35,559 nt of DNA, taken from contig CAJXUF010000005.1 in NCBI GenBank assembly GCA_913061175.1, positions 1 to 35,559 on the forward strand. Direction: 5' to 3'. Position numbers and translations under genes: made by a program. Positions 1 to 9,269 of this stretch are shown piece by piece; the stretch's first letter is position 1; each line of letters starts with the position of its first letter. A model generated the notes under the pieces. The model worked only from the letters and a program-made list of their open reading frames with translations. It searched no databases and was not told the DNA's origin. Source of the DNA: an uncultured Psychrobacter sp. GTDB taxonomy: Bacteria; Pseudomonadota; Gammaproteobacteria; Pseudomonadales; Moraxellaceae.

Positions 1-760
<760 letters not shown>

Positions 761-877
761 TTACTCCACTATTATAAGTATGAGAATACAATTGATTGAT
801 TTGATAGTTGCTTATCAAAAGCGATTATTAGAAACTGCTATCAAAATGTGCTGAGTATAAAATAATACTCAAAAGGA

Positions 878-1168
878 CTAGCCTTCTAGCACACCCAATA
901 CATCAGACTCTTTCATAATCAATAGTTCTTCACCGTCAACCTTTACGGTTTGACCAGCATATTGACCGAACAAAACTTTGTCGCCAGCTTTTACATCTAA
1001 CGCACGAGTTTCACCATTGTCACGAACTTGACCATTACCAACTGCAAGCACTTCACCTTGTGAAGGTTTCTCTTGTGCTGAACCAGGAAGCAAGATACCA
1101 CCAGCAGTCTTTGTTTCTTCTTCTATGCGGCGGACGACAATACGGTCATGTAAAGGACGAATGTTCAT
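878..1168 (-). CDS. groES: Co-chaperonin GroES (10 kDa)
   Basis: This is the heptameric lid of the GroEL chamber. Its 96 aa is the normal family length. It has the expected start [14 protein letters not shown], the mobile-loop region [21 protein letters not shown] at about residues 18-38, and the C-terminal [16 protein letters not shown] ribosome site precedes the ATG. It is the first gene of groES-groL, with a 5' leader of roughly 120 nt below a heat-shock promoter. No CIRCE operator was seen, so control is most likely by sigma-32 alone, as in other gammaproteobacteria. Confidence 0.98.
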   Translation of the reverse strand: MNIRPLHDRIVVRRIEEETKTAGGILLPGSAQEKPSQGEVLAVGNGQVRDNGETRALDVKAGDKVLFGQYAGQTVKVDGEELLIMKESDVLGVLEG

Positions 1169-1645
1169 CGATATGACTCCAAAAGTTGGTTAATAAAATT
1201 AAGGGTTTATTTGAATTAATGGTCTCAAAACCAGTATCTATAGGGAACACTGCCAAAAACAACGCTTTATAGATAAGCCTTGAGCTTGTAACAAAAAGTG
1301 GGGGCAAGGTGAGTTCGGTTCAAGTGTAAAGCCCAAAAATTTACAAGATTATTTTGCAAAAAATTATCAATCAACGTTTCATATAAATGAATGAGGTTTA
1401 GTAAAGCCGCTATGCTATTCAAATAAGGACAAGAAGTATGAATATTAAAAAATATTAGCGAGCTAAATTTATATTTTGACCAATACCAAATTAACTATAG
1501 AAACATTTGCTACAAGCTCTACACGAAGCGGTATGACATCACGCTTGAAAATGTAACAGCGTATGACCATTATAGGTCTGGTAAACATAATAAGAACGAA
1601 CGATAAAAGTTGCTATATAGGCAATAAATTAATGAAGGGGTATCT
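1169..1645. other. Divergent intergenic region groES / DUF3108
   Basis: 477 bases without a gene. The left part carries the groESL leader and sigma-32 promoter. The right part must hold the promoter of the DUF3108 gene. A weak candidate is TTGAAA (1545-1550) with ATTATA (1569-1574) at 18-bp spacing. GTATGAC occurs twice (about 1531 and 1561). Nothing else was recognised. Confidence 0.5.
1295..1324 (-). promoter_or_regulatory. Sigma-32 heat-shock promoter of groESL
   Basis: On the minus strand there is a -35 element CTTGAA (1319-1324), then about 14-15 bases, then a -10 element CCCCCACTTT (1295-1304). This closely fits the sigma-32 consensus CTTGAA / CCCCAT-T. It would start transcription near 1288, about 120 bases before groES. 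Confidence 0.85.
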
Positions 1646-2425
1646 ATGAGTTTTTCATCAATGCACGAAAAGTCATCAAGCGACAATGTTAATAATGCTA
1701 ATAACGCAAAACGCAGTCCATCTAAATTTTTATCTGCCTTGGTAACAGGCATCAGTATCTCTACTGTTGGAGCTTTGAGTATGACCACACCTACCCTAGC
1801 TAGCGCAAAAACCGTCCAACCATCAACTGCCGATTATAGTTTTACCGTTGAGGACAAGTACAAAGGCACAGCAACTCGTACGCTAAGCAAATCTGGTAAT
1901 ACGTGGAAATATAACGTTAAGGCTCGCGTCGCTGGTGTGGCTAGCGCCTCACAAAACAGCACTTTTACGCTTAATGGCAACAATGTCAGCCCCACGCAGG
2001 CGAGCACCACTTACAAACTACTTGGCATGGGTCGCACGCACAAACTAGACTTTAACCCAGGCAGTAAAAAAGTCACCAGTAACTATAAGGGCAAGTCGAC
2101 GACTATGAATATGTCGCAACAAGCCTTTGATGACTTGAGCCTTGAGGTACAGATTCGTCAGGATTTATTAAACGGTAAGTTCTCTGGTAATTACTACATG
2201 GCAAAAAAAGACAAAATCGAGAAGACGCCATTTAAAAAATCAGGCAGCACTAAGATTACCGTACCAGCGGGTACCTTTGATACGGTACGTGTTGATCGCG
2301 TCCACGATGACGATAGCCGCTCTACCAGCTTTTGGTTAGCCCCAAGCTTGGACTATATGCCAGTTAAAGTTAGTCAAATTAACGATGGTAAGAAAATGGA
2401 TTTGGAATTAACTAAGATTAACTAA
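1646..2425 (+). CDS. Exported DUF3108-family protein
   Basis: Predicted 259-aa exported protein of the DUF3108 family, function unknown. Residues 1-26 are a polar N-terminal extension. They are followed by a hydrophobic stretch at about 27-50 (KFLSALVTGISISTVGALSM) and a likely signal-peptidase site near TLASA-KT at 51-55. The mature part has the family pattern: beta-rich repeats, 'YKLLGMGRTHKLDF', an 'LSLEVQIRQDL' segment and, near the C-terminus, 'PAGTFDTVRVDRV...FWLAPSLDYMPVKV'. That last segment is the most recognisable block and suggests a periplasmic beta-barrel-like fold. The ATG follows a GAAGGGG ribosome site. It stands alone and ends at a strong terminator. The long N-region is unusual, and a shorter start was not found. 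Confidence 0.85.
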   Translation: MSFSSMHEKSSSDNVNNANNAKRSPSKFLSALVTGISISTVGALSMTTPTLASAKTVQPSTADYSFTVEDKYKGTATRTLSKSGNTWKYNVKARVAGVASASQNSTFTLNGNNVSPTQASTTYKLLGMGRTHKLDFNPGSKKVTSNYKGKSTTMNMSQQAFDDLSLEVQIRQDLLNGKFSGNYYMAKKDKIEKTPFKKSGSTKITVPAGTFDTVRVDRVHDDDSRSTSFWLAPSLDYMPVKVSQINDGKKMDLELTKIN

Positions 2426-2450
2426 TCTACTTATCTTGAAAGTTATAAAC

Positions 2451-2486
2451 AAAAAAGCGGCGCTCCATTTGGGGCGCCGCTTTTTT
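2451..2486. terminator. Bidirectional rho-independent terminator
   Basis: A GC-rich 10-bp stem (GCGGCGCTCC / GGGGCGCCGC, one G-T pair) with a 4-base loop ATTT, flanked by six A on the left and six T on the right. It sits between convergent DUF3108 (+) and DUF2069 (-) and can serve both. Confidence 0.92.
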
Positions 2487-2535
2487 ATGGTTTTAGATCG
2501 ATAGGTATAACTTATGAGGCTTTAGGTAAGTTCAA

Positions 2536-2985
2536 TTATTGACGAGGTTTCTTCACAACGTTGTTCATCGAAGGCAGGCGTTTAAGCAAAATAAATAGCC
2601 AAACATTGATGGCAAGTAATAGTAAGAAATCCGCTAAGTATACGGCGATTTCCGCCCAGCTACTGCCATATATACGAGTAAACAGCACCACGCCACTCGC
2701 ACCCAAATATACCAAGGTAAACATACTGCTTATCAACAATGCATAAGGGGAACGACCACGCAATATCCATGGCGTCAGAATCAACGCTGGCACTAGCCAT
2801 AACGCCTGCCAAGCAATACCGCCAACGATATCAGGGCTACTAGGATTAAAGATACTAATAAAGATAGGCAATCCGAGCAGTCTATAAACGAGCCAAATTA
2901 ACCACGTAACCTTCAAGCGCTGTGCAATAGGTGCGATAGGCTTAACCGTTTTAAGAGGCTTTGTATTAGAGCGGGTTGTAGCCAT
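2536..2985 (-). CDS. DUF2069 inner-membrane protein
   Basis: A small integral membrane protein of 149 aa in the DUF2069 family, whose role is not established. After a basic N-terminus (residues 1-24) there are four hydrophobic segments, at about 28-47, 53-76, 82-104 and 110-134, and a basic tail (KRLPSMNNVVKKPRQ). It lies 154 bases downstream of wrbA on the same strand. DUF2069 genes are commonly found next to wrbA in gammaproteobacteria, so a shared transcript is plausible, although no function follows from it. The ribosome site is weak: AGGAAA lies about 14 bases before the ATG. Confidence 0.85.
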   Translation of the reverse strand: MATTRSNTKPLKTVKPIAPIAQRLKVTWLIWLVYRLLGLPIFISIFNPSSPDIVGGIAWQALWLVPALILTPWILRGRSPYALLISSMFTLVYLGASGVVLFTRIYGSSWAEIAVYLADFLLLLAINVWLFILLKRLPSMNNVVKKPRQ

Positions 2986-3139
2986 TAGATATTTTGATTT
3001 CCTAAATGAATAATATACTGCTGAACATTAATAAGTAGCTCTTTGTTATAACCACTTGCTTATAGCCGATTGGTTATAAGCATTCAACCATAGATTTTGA
3101 GACTCAGACGATTCTAGACAGCAGGTTTATAAAAGTTAC

Positions 3140-3757
3140 TTATCGGCCCCAATTAGCCTGTGCTAATGCAGCCGCAGTAATCGCTAAACGGCGACCCTGT
3201 GCAATACCCAAATCTCGCTCGTCAGCAGATATAGGCTGATCATGCGATGCACCGCTGACATGGCTGGCACCATAAGGCGTGCCGCCACGATGAGTACGGT
3301 TCAATGCTGGCTCTGCATAGGGCACACCTACGATGACCATACCGTGATGCATCAGGGGCAACATCATCGTCAACAACGTCGTTTCTTGGCCACCATGCAT
3401 AGAGCCTGTCGCCGTAAATACTGAAGCTGGTTTGTTCTGTAGGTTCCCTGCCAGCCATAGAGTCACGGTATTATCCCAAAAATACTTCATGGGTGCGGCC
3501 ATATTACCAAAGTGCGTTGGGCTGCCAAGCGCAAGACCGCTACAGTCTTTTAGATCATCCATCGTACAGTACAAGTCACCCTCATCAGGTATTGCAGGCT
3601 TACTTGACGTGGTTTCAGGTGCCACTGTCGGTACCGTACGGATACGCGCGGTCATGCCAGCATCTTCAATACCTTGAGCGATAGCATATGCTAATGTCTT
3701 AGTCGTACCGTAATTAGAATAATAAAGCACCAAAACATAAGGGTCGGTCTGACTCAT
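3140..3757 (-). CDS. wrbA: NAD(P)H:quinone oxidoreductase WrbA
   Basis: A flavodoxin-like FMN enzyme that reduces quinones by two electrons, protecting the cytosol from semiquinone radicals. With start ATG at 3755-3757 (AAGGAAG upstream) it has 205 aa, typical of WrbA. Visible signatures are the FMN phosphate loop YSNYGTT (13-19), GSPTHFGNM (78-86), ATGSMHGGQETT (116-127) and the GGTPYGASH loop (158-166). An upstream in-frame TTG at 3763 is less likely. It has its own upstream region and is followed by the DUF2069 gene. A short insert near residues 45-60 (TTSSKPAIPDEGD) is longer than in E. coli WrbA, but such inserts occur in the family. Confidence 0.95.
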   Translation of the reverse strand: MSQTDPYVLVLYYSNYGTTKTLAYAIAQGIEDAGMTARIRTVPTVAPETTSSKPAIPDEGDLYCTMDDLKDCSGLALGSPTHFGNMAAPMKYFWDNTVTLWLAGNLQNKPASVFTATGSMHGGQETTLLTMMLPLMHHGMVIVGVPYAEPALNRTHRGGTPYGASHVSGASHDQPISADERDLGIAQGRRLAITAAALAQANWGR

Positions 3758-4013
3758 TAGCAAAGCTTCCTTATAAAAACGTCAGTCATACTGGCCACCA
3801 AAAATGCGGCGAAATATACGACTAACTGGCATTGTAGAATATGTGCACATTATGCCCGAGTCATTCACTGTCATGCAAATAACCATGATTGATAACCTGA
3901 CTTATATTGTATCTGATGCGCTAGGTGGTGCATTTTGACACAATTAAACCGCAGATGATAACCGTTCATCTTTGTTACACTATTGTCACTCTTACTTTTG
4001 CTTAATGGTCGAC

Positions 4014-5597
4014 ATGGAAAAATTATCTCAAAAACTCCCGTTTTTACAGCAGCGCTGGTTTCAGTTCTTACGGTTTTTGACTCGGCATTTTTTTGAAGAT
4101 AATTGCCAGCAAAAGGCCGCTTCGCTGACATACACCACTATGCTGTCGATCGTACCGGTATTGACGGTATTACTGATGATTTTGTCATCCGTACCAGCTC
4201 TCGCATCAGTTAGAGCTCAGATTTATGACGTCATTTATAGCAATCTATTGCCGCAATCGAGCATGCAAGTTAGTGAGTACATTAATAGCTTTGCTGAAAA
4301 GTCATCTAACCTAACCATTATCGGTGCCATGATTTTATTCTTTACGACTATCATGACCTTGACCACCATTGAACGCGCGTTTAACCAAATCTGGCGAGTA
4401 GAAGATCGCTCCGGTGGCATCAAAAGCATGCTGCGTTATTGGACCATTGTTACGTTGGGGCCGTTGGTATTGGGTACCGCTTTTATCGCTTCAAGTACTG
4501 TACAGAGTCTGAGCTTTCTCAATCGTCAAATTGCTGGCTACGGTATCGACTGGAGCTTTTGGGTACAAATGGCATCGATTGGTATTACCATGGCGGGCTT
4601 TATCGGTATGTACTGGTTTATTCCCAAGGCGCGCGTACCAACAAAAAATGCAGCCATCGCTGGCGTGTTTGTGGCCATTGTCTTTGAATTAATGAAGCAT
4701 CTGTTTGGTACAGTAATGGCTAACTTTACCAGCTACGAAGCGATTTACGGCGCTTTTGCCGCATTGCCTATCTTTCTACTATGGATTTATCTGTCGTGGA
4801 ATTTGATTTTATTAGGCGTTGAGATCAGCTATACCTTGACGATTTTTGAGACAGAAGAAGTCTACCCTCGTCACCCGCTACTCAGCTTGTTAGACATGTT
4901 GAACTTAGTTTATACCCACCACTTAAAAGGTGAAGCTGTTAGCGAGCAAGCGCTGCGCAATGTCTTAGGTCGCAAAGAGCTACCGAAATGGTATACCTAT
5001 ATCAACTATCTACAAGACAGCAATCTTATCACCATGACGGATGATGATGACTACGTGCTCAAAAGAGACCTGAGTAGGATGACGTTATGGGACTTTTATC
5101 GTACCTTGCCCTATCCACTTCCTATCAAAGACGAGCTGGATGAGATGAAATTGGAAGGTCAAAAGCCTTGGCTAAGTTTATTGGTAAAACGCTTTGAAAA
5201 CACCGAAGCATATGCCAAACAGCAACTGCATCTGCCGCTAAATGCTATTTTTGCCAATAGCGAACCGCGGAAACAATCTACTAGTAAGCATGGCGATGAC
5301 CATAAATTATTTAGAAAAACCTCTGCCGCCACTGAAAACGTACAACGACATGATAATCTAGATAGACATGGTGAGAGTGCTTACAACGGTACTAATCCGA
5401 ATCTCGAGGCCTCACCGCACCTAGAACCTATGGCTTATGACAAAGACAGTGATATTGAATATGACGATCACGACAATGAGGCCATCATACCTCTAGGGAC
5501 TAGTGATAGTCATCCTGAGACAGATATGACCAGACGTGCGCATAAAAACGCTATTATTACAGAAGCAGATAACCCTAAGGCTCATCACAGTGAATAA
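4014..5597 (+). CDS. YihY/virulence factor BrkB family membrane protein
   Basis: An inner-membrane protein of the YihY/UPF0761 (BrkB-like) family with no settled biochemical role. Counting from MEKLSQ (ATG at 4014) it has 527 aa. Alternative ATGs lie at 4005 and 3972, and none has a clear ribosome site, so the start is uncertain. The family core spans about residues 20-280: 'CQQKAASLTYTTMLSIVPVLTVLL', five or six hydrophobic helices, and 'AAIAGVFVAIVFELMKHLF...YGAFAALPIFLLWIYLSWNLILLGVEI'. Next comes a soluble winged-helix-like part (about 290-400), then a low-complexity tail of about 120 residues rich in His, Asp, Glu and Asn, which is not part of the family core. The gene overlaps the following DUF2254 gene by 8 bases, indicating translational coupling. 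Confidence 0.9.
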   Translation: MEKLSQKLPFLQQRWFQFLRFLTRHFFEDNCQQKAASLTYTTMLSIVPVLTVLLMILSSVPALASVRAQIYDVIYSNLLPQSSMQVSEYINSFAEKSSNLTIIGAMILFFTTIMTLTTIERAFNQIWRVEDRSGGIKSMLRYWTIVTLGPLVLGTAFIASSTVQSLSFLNRQIAGYGIDWSFWVQMASIGITMAGFIGMYWFIPKARVPTKNAAIAGVFVAIVFELMKHLFGTVMANFTSYEAIYGAFAALPIFLLWIYLSWNLILLGVEISYTLTIFETEEVYPRHPLLSLLDMLNLVYTHHLKGEAVSEQALRNVLGRKELPKWYTYINYLQDSNLITMTDDDDYVLKRDLSRMTLWDFYRTLPYPLPIKDELDEMKLEGQKPWLSLLVKRFENTEAYAKQQLHLPLNAIFANSEPRKQSTSKHGDDHKLFRKTSAATENVQRHDNLDRHGESAYNGTNPNLEASPHLEPMAYDKDSDIEYDDHDNEAIIPLGTSDSHPETDMTRRAHKNAIITEADNPKAHHSE

Positions 5598-7206
5598 AAA
5601 TGATGGAGACAGTGTCTGGACACGTACGATCAATGCAAGTCAAAACAGACTTAAGCAGTTCACTAAGTTGTGGTCAATACAAACGCTGACCGACTTGCCT
5701 GATCGCTTGAGTAATCTGTGGCAGTGGCTGATTGGCTCCTATTGGTTTATCCCAACCGCTTGTGTCATCGTCGGTATTTTACTTGCTCCTTTGCTAGTCG
5801 CGATTGATCAGCATTTTGATCGTGAAACGGTAAAAGAGATCTCCTTTGCTTTTACTGGTGATGACGAGGCGGCGCGCGCGATTATGACAGCCATCGCTGG
5901 TGCGGTATTGGGCGTAGCCGGTACGACGTTCTCGATTACAATCGCCGTCCTGTCGATGGCCTCTTCACAGTTTGGTCCAAGACTGCTACGTAACTTTTTG
6001 ACCGACACTCCAAATCAGTTTGTCCTTGGCGCTTTTATCGGTACATTTAGCTATAGCTTACTGGTATTGAAGTCTATCCATAAGTCTGACGTGGCTTTTG
6101 GTGTGCCGCAATTGGCAGTGACTTTTGCCATTATCATGGCGATTATCTGTGCGCTGCTTTTAGTTTATTTTGTGCAGCATATGGTGCATGCCATTCAAGC
6201 GTCACACGTCATTCAAAATGCTAGCAACGATGCAATTGCAAACATTTACTATTGGTATAACGATCGATGTGATATTCAACATCAACGCGATGCTGAGCAC
6301 CATGATATCGAGCAGTTCCAAAACTGGCCTGCTATGCCGATTTATTCACCAAATTCAGGTTATCTACAGCAGATTTATCTTGAGTCATTGATTGCGCTGT
6401 CACAAGATTATGGTGGCGTGGTACAAATGCATGTCAACCTCGGTAATTACGTCACTGACAAAAACGTCATTGGTTACTTTTATCAGCGGCCTGCATCTCA
6501 TCCAAATAATCAAAAGAAGACAGCGACCCCACATCTGGCAGTGATACCAAGAGCGCCTGATGGACTGTTTTGGCAACGTCTTGCAGGCTGCCTGCGGCTT
6601 GAGCAACGATTGGCGCACTCTAACGACATCGCCTATAGCTTAGGTCAGATGACGGAAATTGCTGTACGCGCACTATCCCCTGGTATCAATGATCCAAAGA
6701 CTGCGGTCAATTGCGTCCAGTCTCTAACCAGCTGTCTGAGTATTATGATGCGTCGTCAGCCACCAAGCCCTTATCATTTTCACATACCGCAATCAGACAC
6801 TAACGATAACTCTGAAAATGCTATCGAACAGAAGCGACTGGCCATATTAGCGCTAGTGACTCATATCCCCAAAATTTCTGACTTTATCAATGTATCACTC
6901 GGTGAGATACGTCGTTACGCAGCTGCTGACCTAATGGTCTTAAAAGCTCTATGCCAGGCAATGGTCAATTTGAATTATGCTCGGGTAAACAGCGCACAGC
7001 AGCAAACGCTATTACATGAATTGCATCTGATTCAGCGAGCTGGTGAAGAGAATTTAAATTATCAGGAGCTGGTCGATGACTTGGTTGCTATGTGCGAACA
7101 AGCCAAGCAATTTATCCTTGATAAGGATGCGCAGCACAAACATTTTAATTATGTCAGTGAGTTTGAAGCCGATATTCGTCAAGCGTTACAGACACAGTCT
7201 AGTTAA
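5590..7206 (+). CDS. DUF2254 membrane protein (GTG start)
   Basis: An integral membrane protein of the DUF2254 family, function unknown. I place the start at GTG 5590, inside the stop region of the YihY gene (GTGAATAA overlap), with AAGG 9 bases upstream; this gives 538 aa. The in-frame ATG at 5536 lies deep inside the upstream gene and has no ribosome site. Four hydrophobic segments lie roughly at residues 48-70, 95-122, 142-162 and 175-200. They contain family-typical text such as 'GTTFSITIAVLSMASSQFGPRLLRNF' and 'FIGTFSYSLLVL'. A large soluble domain follows, with 'ALSPGINDPKTAVNCVQSL', the most conserved DUF2254 block. No terminator is visible between it and the next gene. Confidence 0.9.
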   Translation: MNKNDGDSVWTRTINASQNRLKQFTKLWSIQTLTDLPDRLSNLWQWLIGSYWFIPTACVIVGILLAPLLVAIDQHFDRETVKEISFAFTGDDEAARAIMTAIAGAVLGVAGTTFSITIAVLSMASSQFGPRLLRNFLTDTPNQFVLGAFIGTFSYSLLVLKSIHKSDVAFGVPQLAVTFAIIMAIICALLLVYFVQHMVHAIQASHVIQNASNDAIANIYYWYNDRCDIQHQRDAEHHDIEQFQNWPAMPIYSPNSGYLQQIYLESLIALSQDYGGVVQMHVNLGNYVTDKNVIGYFYQRPASHPNNQKKTATPHLAVIPRAPDGLFWQRLAGCLRLEQRLAHSNDIAYSLGQMTEIAVRALSPGINDPKTAVNCVQSLTSCLSIMMRRQPPSPYHFHIPQSDTNDNSENAIEQKRLAILALVTHIPKISDFINVSLGEIRRYAAADLMVLKALCQAMVNLNYARVNSAQQQTLLHELHLIQRAGEENLNYQELVDDLVAMCEQAKQFILDKDAQHKHFNYVSEFEADIRQALQTQSS

Positions 7207-7375
7207 TGTTATAACCAATTAACTGTTTAGATAGATGGCGGTATCAGCCCTTATAAGCACTTTACTTATAGTCACACTACTTATAATCACAACACCTATA
7301 GCTAGCAACACTTATAACGTCCCTAGAAGCCCTGCGCTTTAGATACTTTTTATATTTATATGAGACCTACTTTTT

Positions 7376-8650
7376 ATGGCATCTGCAACCAGCCTCACCA
7401 TCCTAGAAATCAGCGCCATATTTTTGTCGATTACTGCTTCATTAACTTATATTAATCACCGCTTCATTGGTTTGCCGACCACTATCGGTGTCATGGTCAT
7501 CTCTATCTTACTGTCAATCGGTGCGATATTTTTGGGCTTCTTAGGGTTTGATCAGCTGATCGATTACGAAGTCAGTTTATTGGAACAGCTTGATTTTACC
7601 GAAGTTCTCTTAGACGGTATGCTATCGATGTTGCTATTTGCAGGCGCATTACACGTCAATATTGGCGACTTAAGACGTTACAAGTTACCTATCGGCATCC
7701 TTGCGGGACTTGGTACGATCATATCAGCGATGCTCATTGCGACCGCGATTTATTTTATGCTGCCGTTGTTTGGTTTCGGCCTGCCGTTTCTCTGGTGCCT
7801 GTTGTTTGGGGCGCTTATCTCCCCTACCGATCCTATCGCCGTCATGGGTATCCTCTCATCAGCAGGTGCTCCAAAGAGCATCGAGACCGTCATCGCTGGC
7901 GAGTCATTGTTCAATGATGGTATCGGCGTGGTTATTTTTGTCTTACTGCTGGGGATTTTATCTAGCGGTGATATTCCTACTGCCAACTACGTCGCACATA
8001 CATTAGCGGTTGAAGCTGGTGGCGGCGTTGTATTCGGACTGGTACTTGGTGCGATTTTGTATTACTTGCTCAAGAGCATTGATAGCTATCAAGAAGAAGT
8101 GCTATTAACATTAGCAGGCGTCATCGGTGGCTACGCGTTGGCCAGCCATTGGCATTTATCAGGGCCACTCGCCATGGTCATGATGGGTCTGATGGTCGGT
8201 AACCGTGGTCGCGAGCTAGCAATGAGTGATAAGACACGGCACTATATTGATTTGTTTTGGGAATTGATTGATGAGATTTTAAACGCCATTTTGTTTGTGC
8301 TCATCGGTCTAGAAGTGGTCATGATTGCTTATTCAGGCAATTTATTTATAGCGAGTGGTTTGACGATTTTGATTGCGCTCGTTGCCAGATTTATCGTGGT
8401 AGGCATGACGACAAAAACCTTTCATCGTCAGCTTGATTTGCCTACGGGCGCATGGAAAGTTCTGACGTGGGGCGGCTTACGCGGTGGTATCTCAGTCGCG
8501 CTAGTATTACAGCTACCAATCGGGGCTGAACGAGAGATTTTATTGGCACTCACTTATGCGGTGGTGATTTTCTCTATCTTGGTACAAGGTCTGAGCGTTG
8601 GAAAAGTCGCTAAAAGCATTCGTACGGATGAAAAACCAGTAGACGTATAA
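7376..8650 (+). CDS. CPA1-family Na+(K+)/H+ antiporter
   Basis: A cation:proton antiporter of the inner membrane (CPA1, NhaP-like), exchanging cytosolic Na+ or K+ for protons in pH and salt homeostasis. It has 424 aa and about 12-13 hydrophobic helices. The ion-binding signature SPTDPIAV lies at 149-156, GESLFNDGIG with the key Asp at 175-184, and WGGLRGGISVALVL at 365-378; all are typical of CPA1. It is shorter than antiporters with a large C-terminal regulatory domain and ends shortly after the last helix. It lies 169 bases after the DUF2254 gene and ends at a strong terminator. Ion selectivity cannot be read from sequence. The ribosome site is weak. Confidence 0.93.
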   Translation: MASATSLTILEISAIFLSITASLTYINHRFIGLPTTIGVMVISILLSIGAIFLGFLGFDQLIDYEVSLLEQLDFTEVLLDGMLSMLLFAGALHVNIGDLRRYKLPIGILAGLGTIISAMLIATAIYFMLPLFGFGLPFLWCLLFGALISPTDPIAVMGILSSAGAPKSIETVIAGESLFNDGIGVVIFVLLLGILSSGDIPTANYVAHTLAVEAGGGVVFGLVLGAILYYLLKSIDSYQEEVLLTLAGVIGGYALASHWHLSGPLAMVMMGLMVGNRGRELAMSDKTRHYIDLFWELIDEILNAILFVLIGLEVVMIAYSGNLFIASGLTILIALVARFIVVGMTTKTFHRQLDLPTGAWKVLTWGGLRGGISVALVLQLPIGAEREILLALTYAVVIFSILVQGLSVGKVAKSIRTDEKPVDV

Positions 8651-8670
8651 GCTAAAAATATAGCAGGCAC

Positions 8671-8712
8671 AAAAAATCCAGCATAAGACACGTATCTTAT
8701 GCTGGATTTTTT
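8671..8712. terminator. Bidirectional rho-independent terminator
   Basis: A perfect 12-bp stem TCCAGCATAAGA / TCTTATGCTGGA with a short loop, flanked by A6 and T6. It lies between the antiporter (+) and DUF2127 (-) genes and can end both transcripts. Confidence 0.93.
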
Positions 8713-8728
8713 GACTTAAACTTAAACG

Positions 8729-9214
8729 TTATATCAAGCCCTTTCGTTTCATATTGCGATAAACCACAATAATAATGAGCAGATTAGAAACCAATATTCC
8801 AAGCTTAAACCAGTCAAACGGGCTAACGATCAGATAATAAATTTCTATAGGAATAAATACCCCATAGCCTAATACCCCGAACCAATACGCCCATGTTTTG
8901 TCATGCCATAAGCCATAGGCTTCGAGGAAGCGCAGGCTAGCATAAGCGAATATCAATAATAAAAACATCGGCCAGTTTTTGCTTGCCTGCTGAGCAATAC
9001 GTACGGCACTGTCTATTTGCGGAGCAAGCATATGGCCGAAGCTGCGCTGCCAAGTAACCGTTGCAGTCGTTAGCCAATGCTCAAGATTGGTATGCCACCA
9101 CCATAATGCCCCTGCTCCTAGTAACGCACCAACACCTTTCACTACCTCATAAATGGCTACTGCTTTGATAGACTCACTCGCCGTACTGCGCGATTTTTCT
9201 TGCTGGCCATTCAT
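8729..9214 (-). CDS. DUF2127 membrane protein
   Basis: A small inner-membrane protein of the DUF2127 family, function unknown. The reading frame is open further upstream into pyrC. The ATG at 9212-9214 is chosen because AAGGGG lies 5 bases before it and the protein then starts MNGQQEKSRS with 161 aa. The family pattern starts at 'IKAVAIYEVVKGVGALLGAGALW' (about 16-38), followed by helices near 75-95, 103-125 and 132-153 ('GLWHDKTWAYWFGVLGYGVFIPIEIYYL'). It lies 55 bases downstream of the pyrC-like gene on the same strand and may be cotranscribed with it, without an obvious functional link. Confidence 0.85.
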   Translation of the reverse strand: MNGQQEKSRSTASESIKAVAIYEVVKGVGALLGAGALWWWHTNLEHWLTTATVTWQRSFGHMLAPQIDSAVRIAQQASKNWPMFLLLIFAYASLRFLEAYGLWHDKTWAYWFGVLGYGVFIPIEIYYLIVSPFDWFKLGILVSNLLIIIVVYRNMKRKGLI

Positions 9215-9269
9215 GGTAACCCCTTTATCCTTCGAGGATGGCGGCAGACGGTCATCCTGTCGGGGCAAA

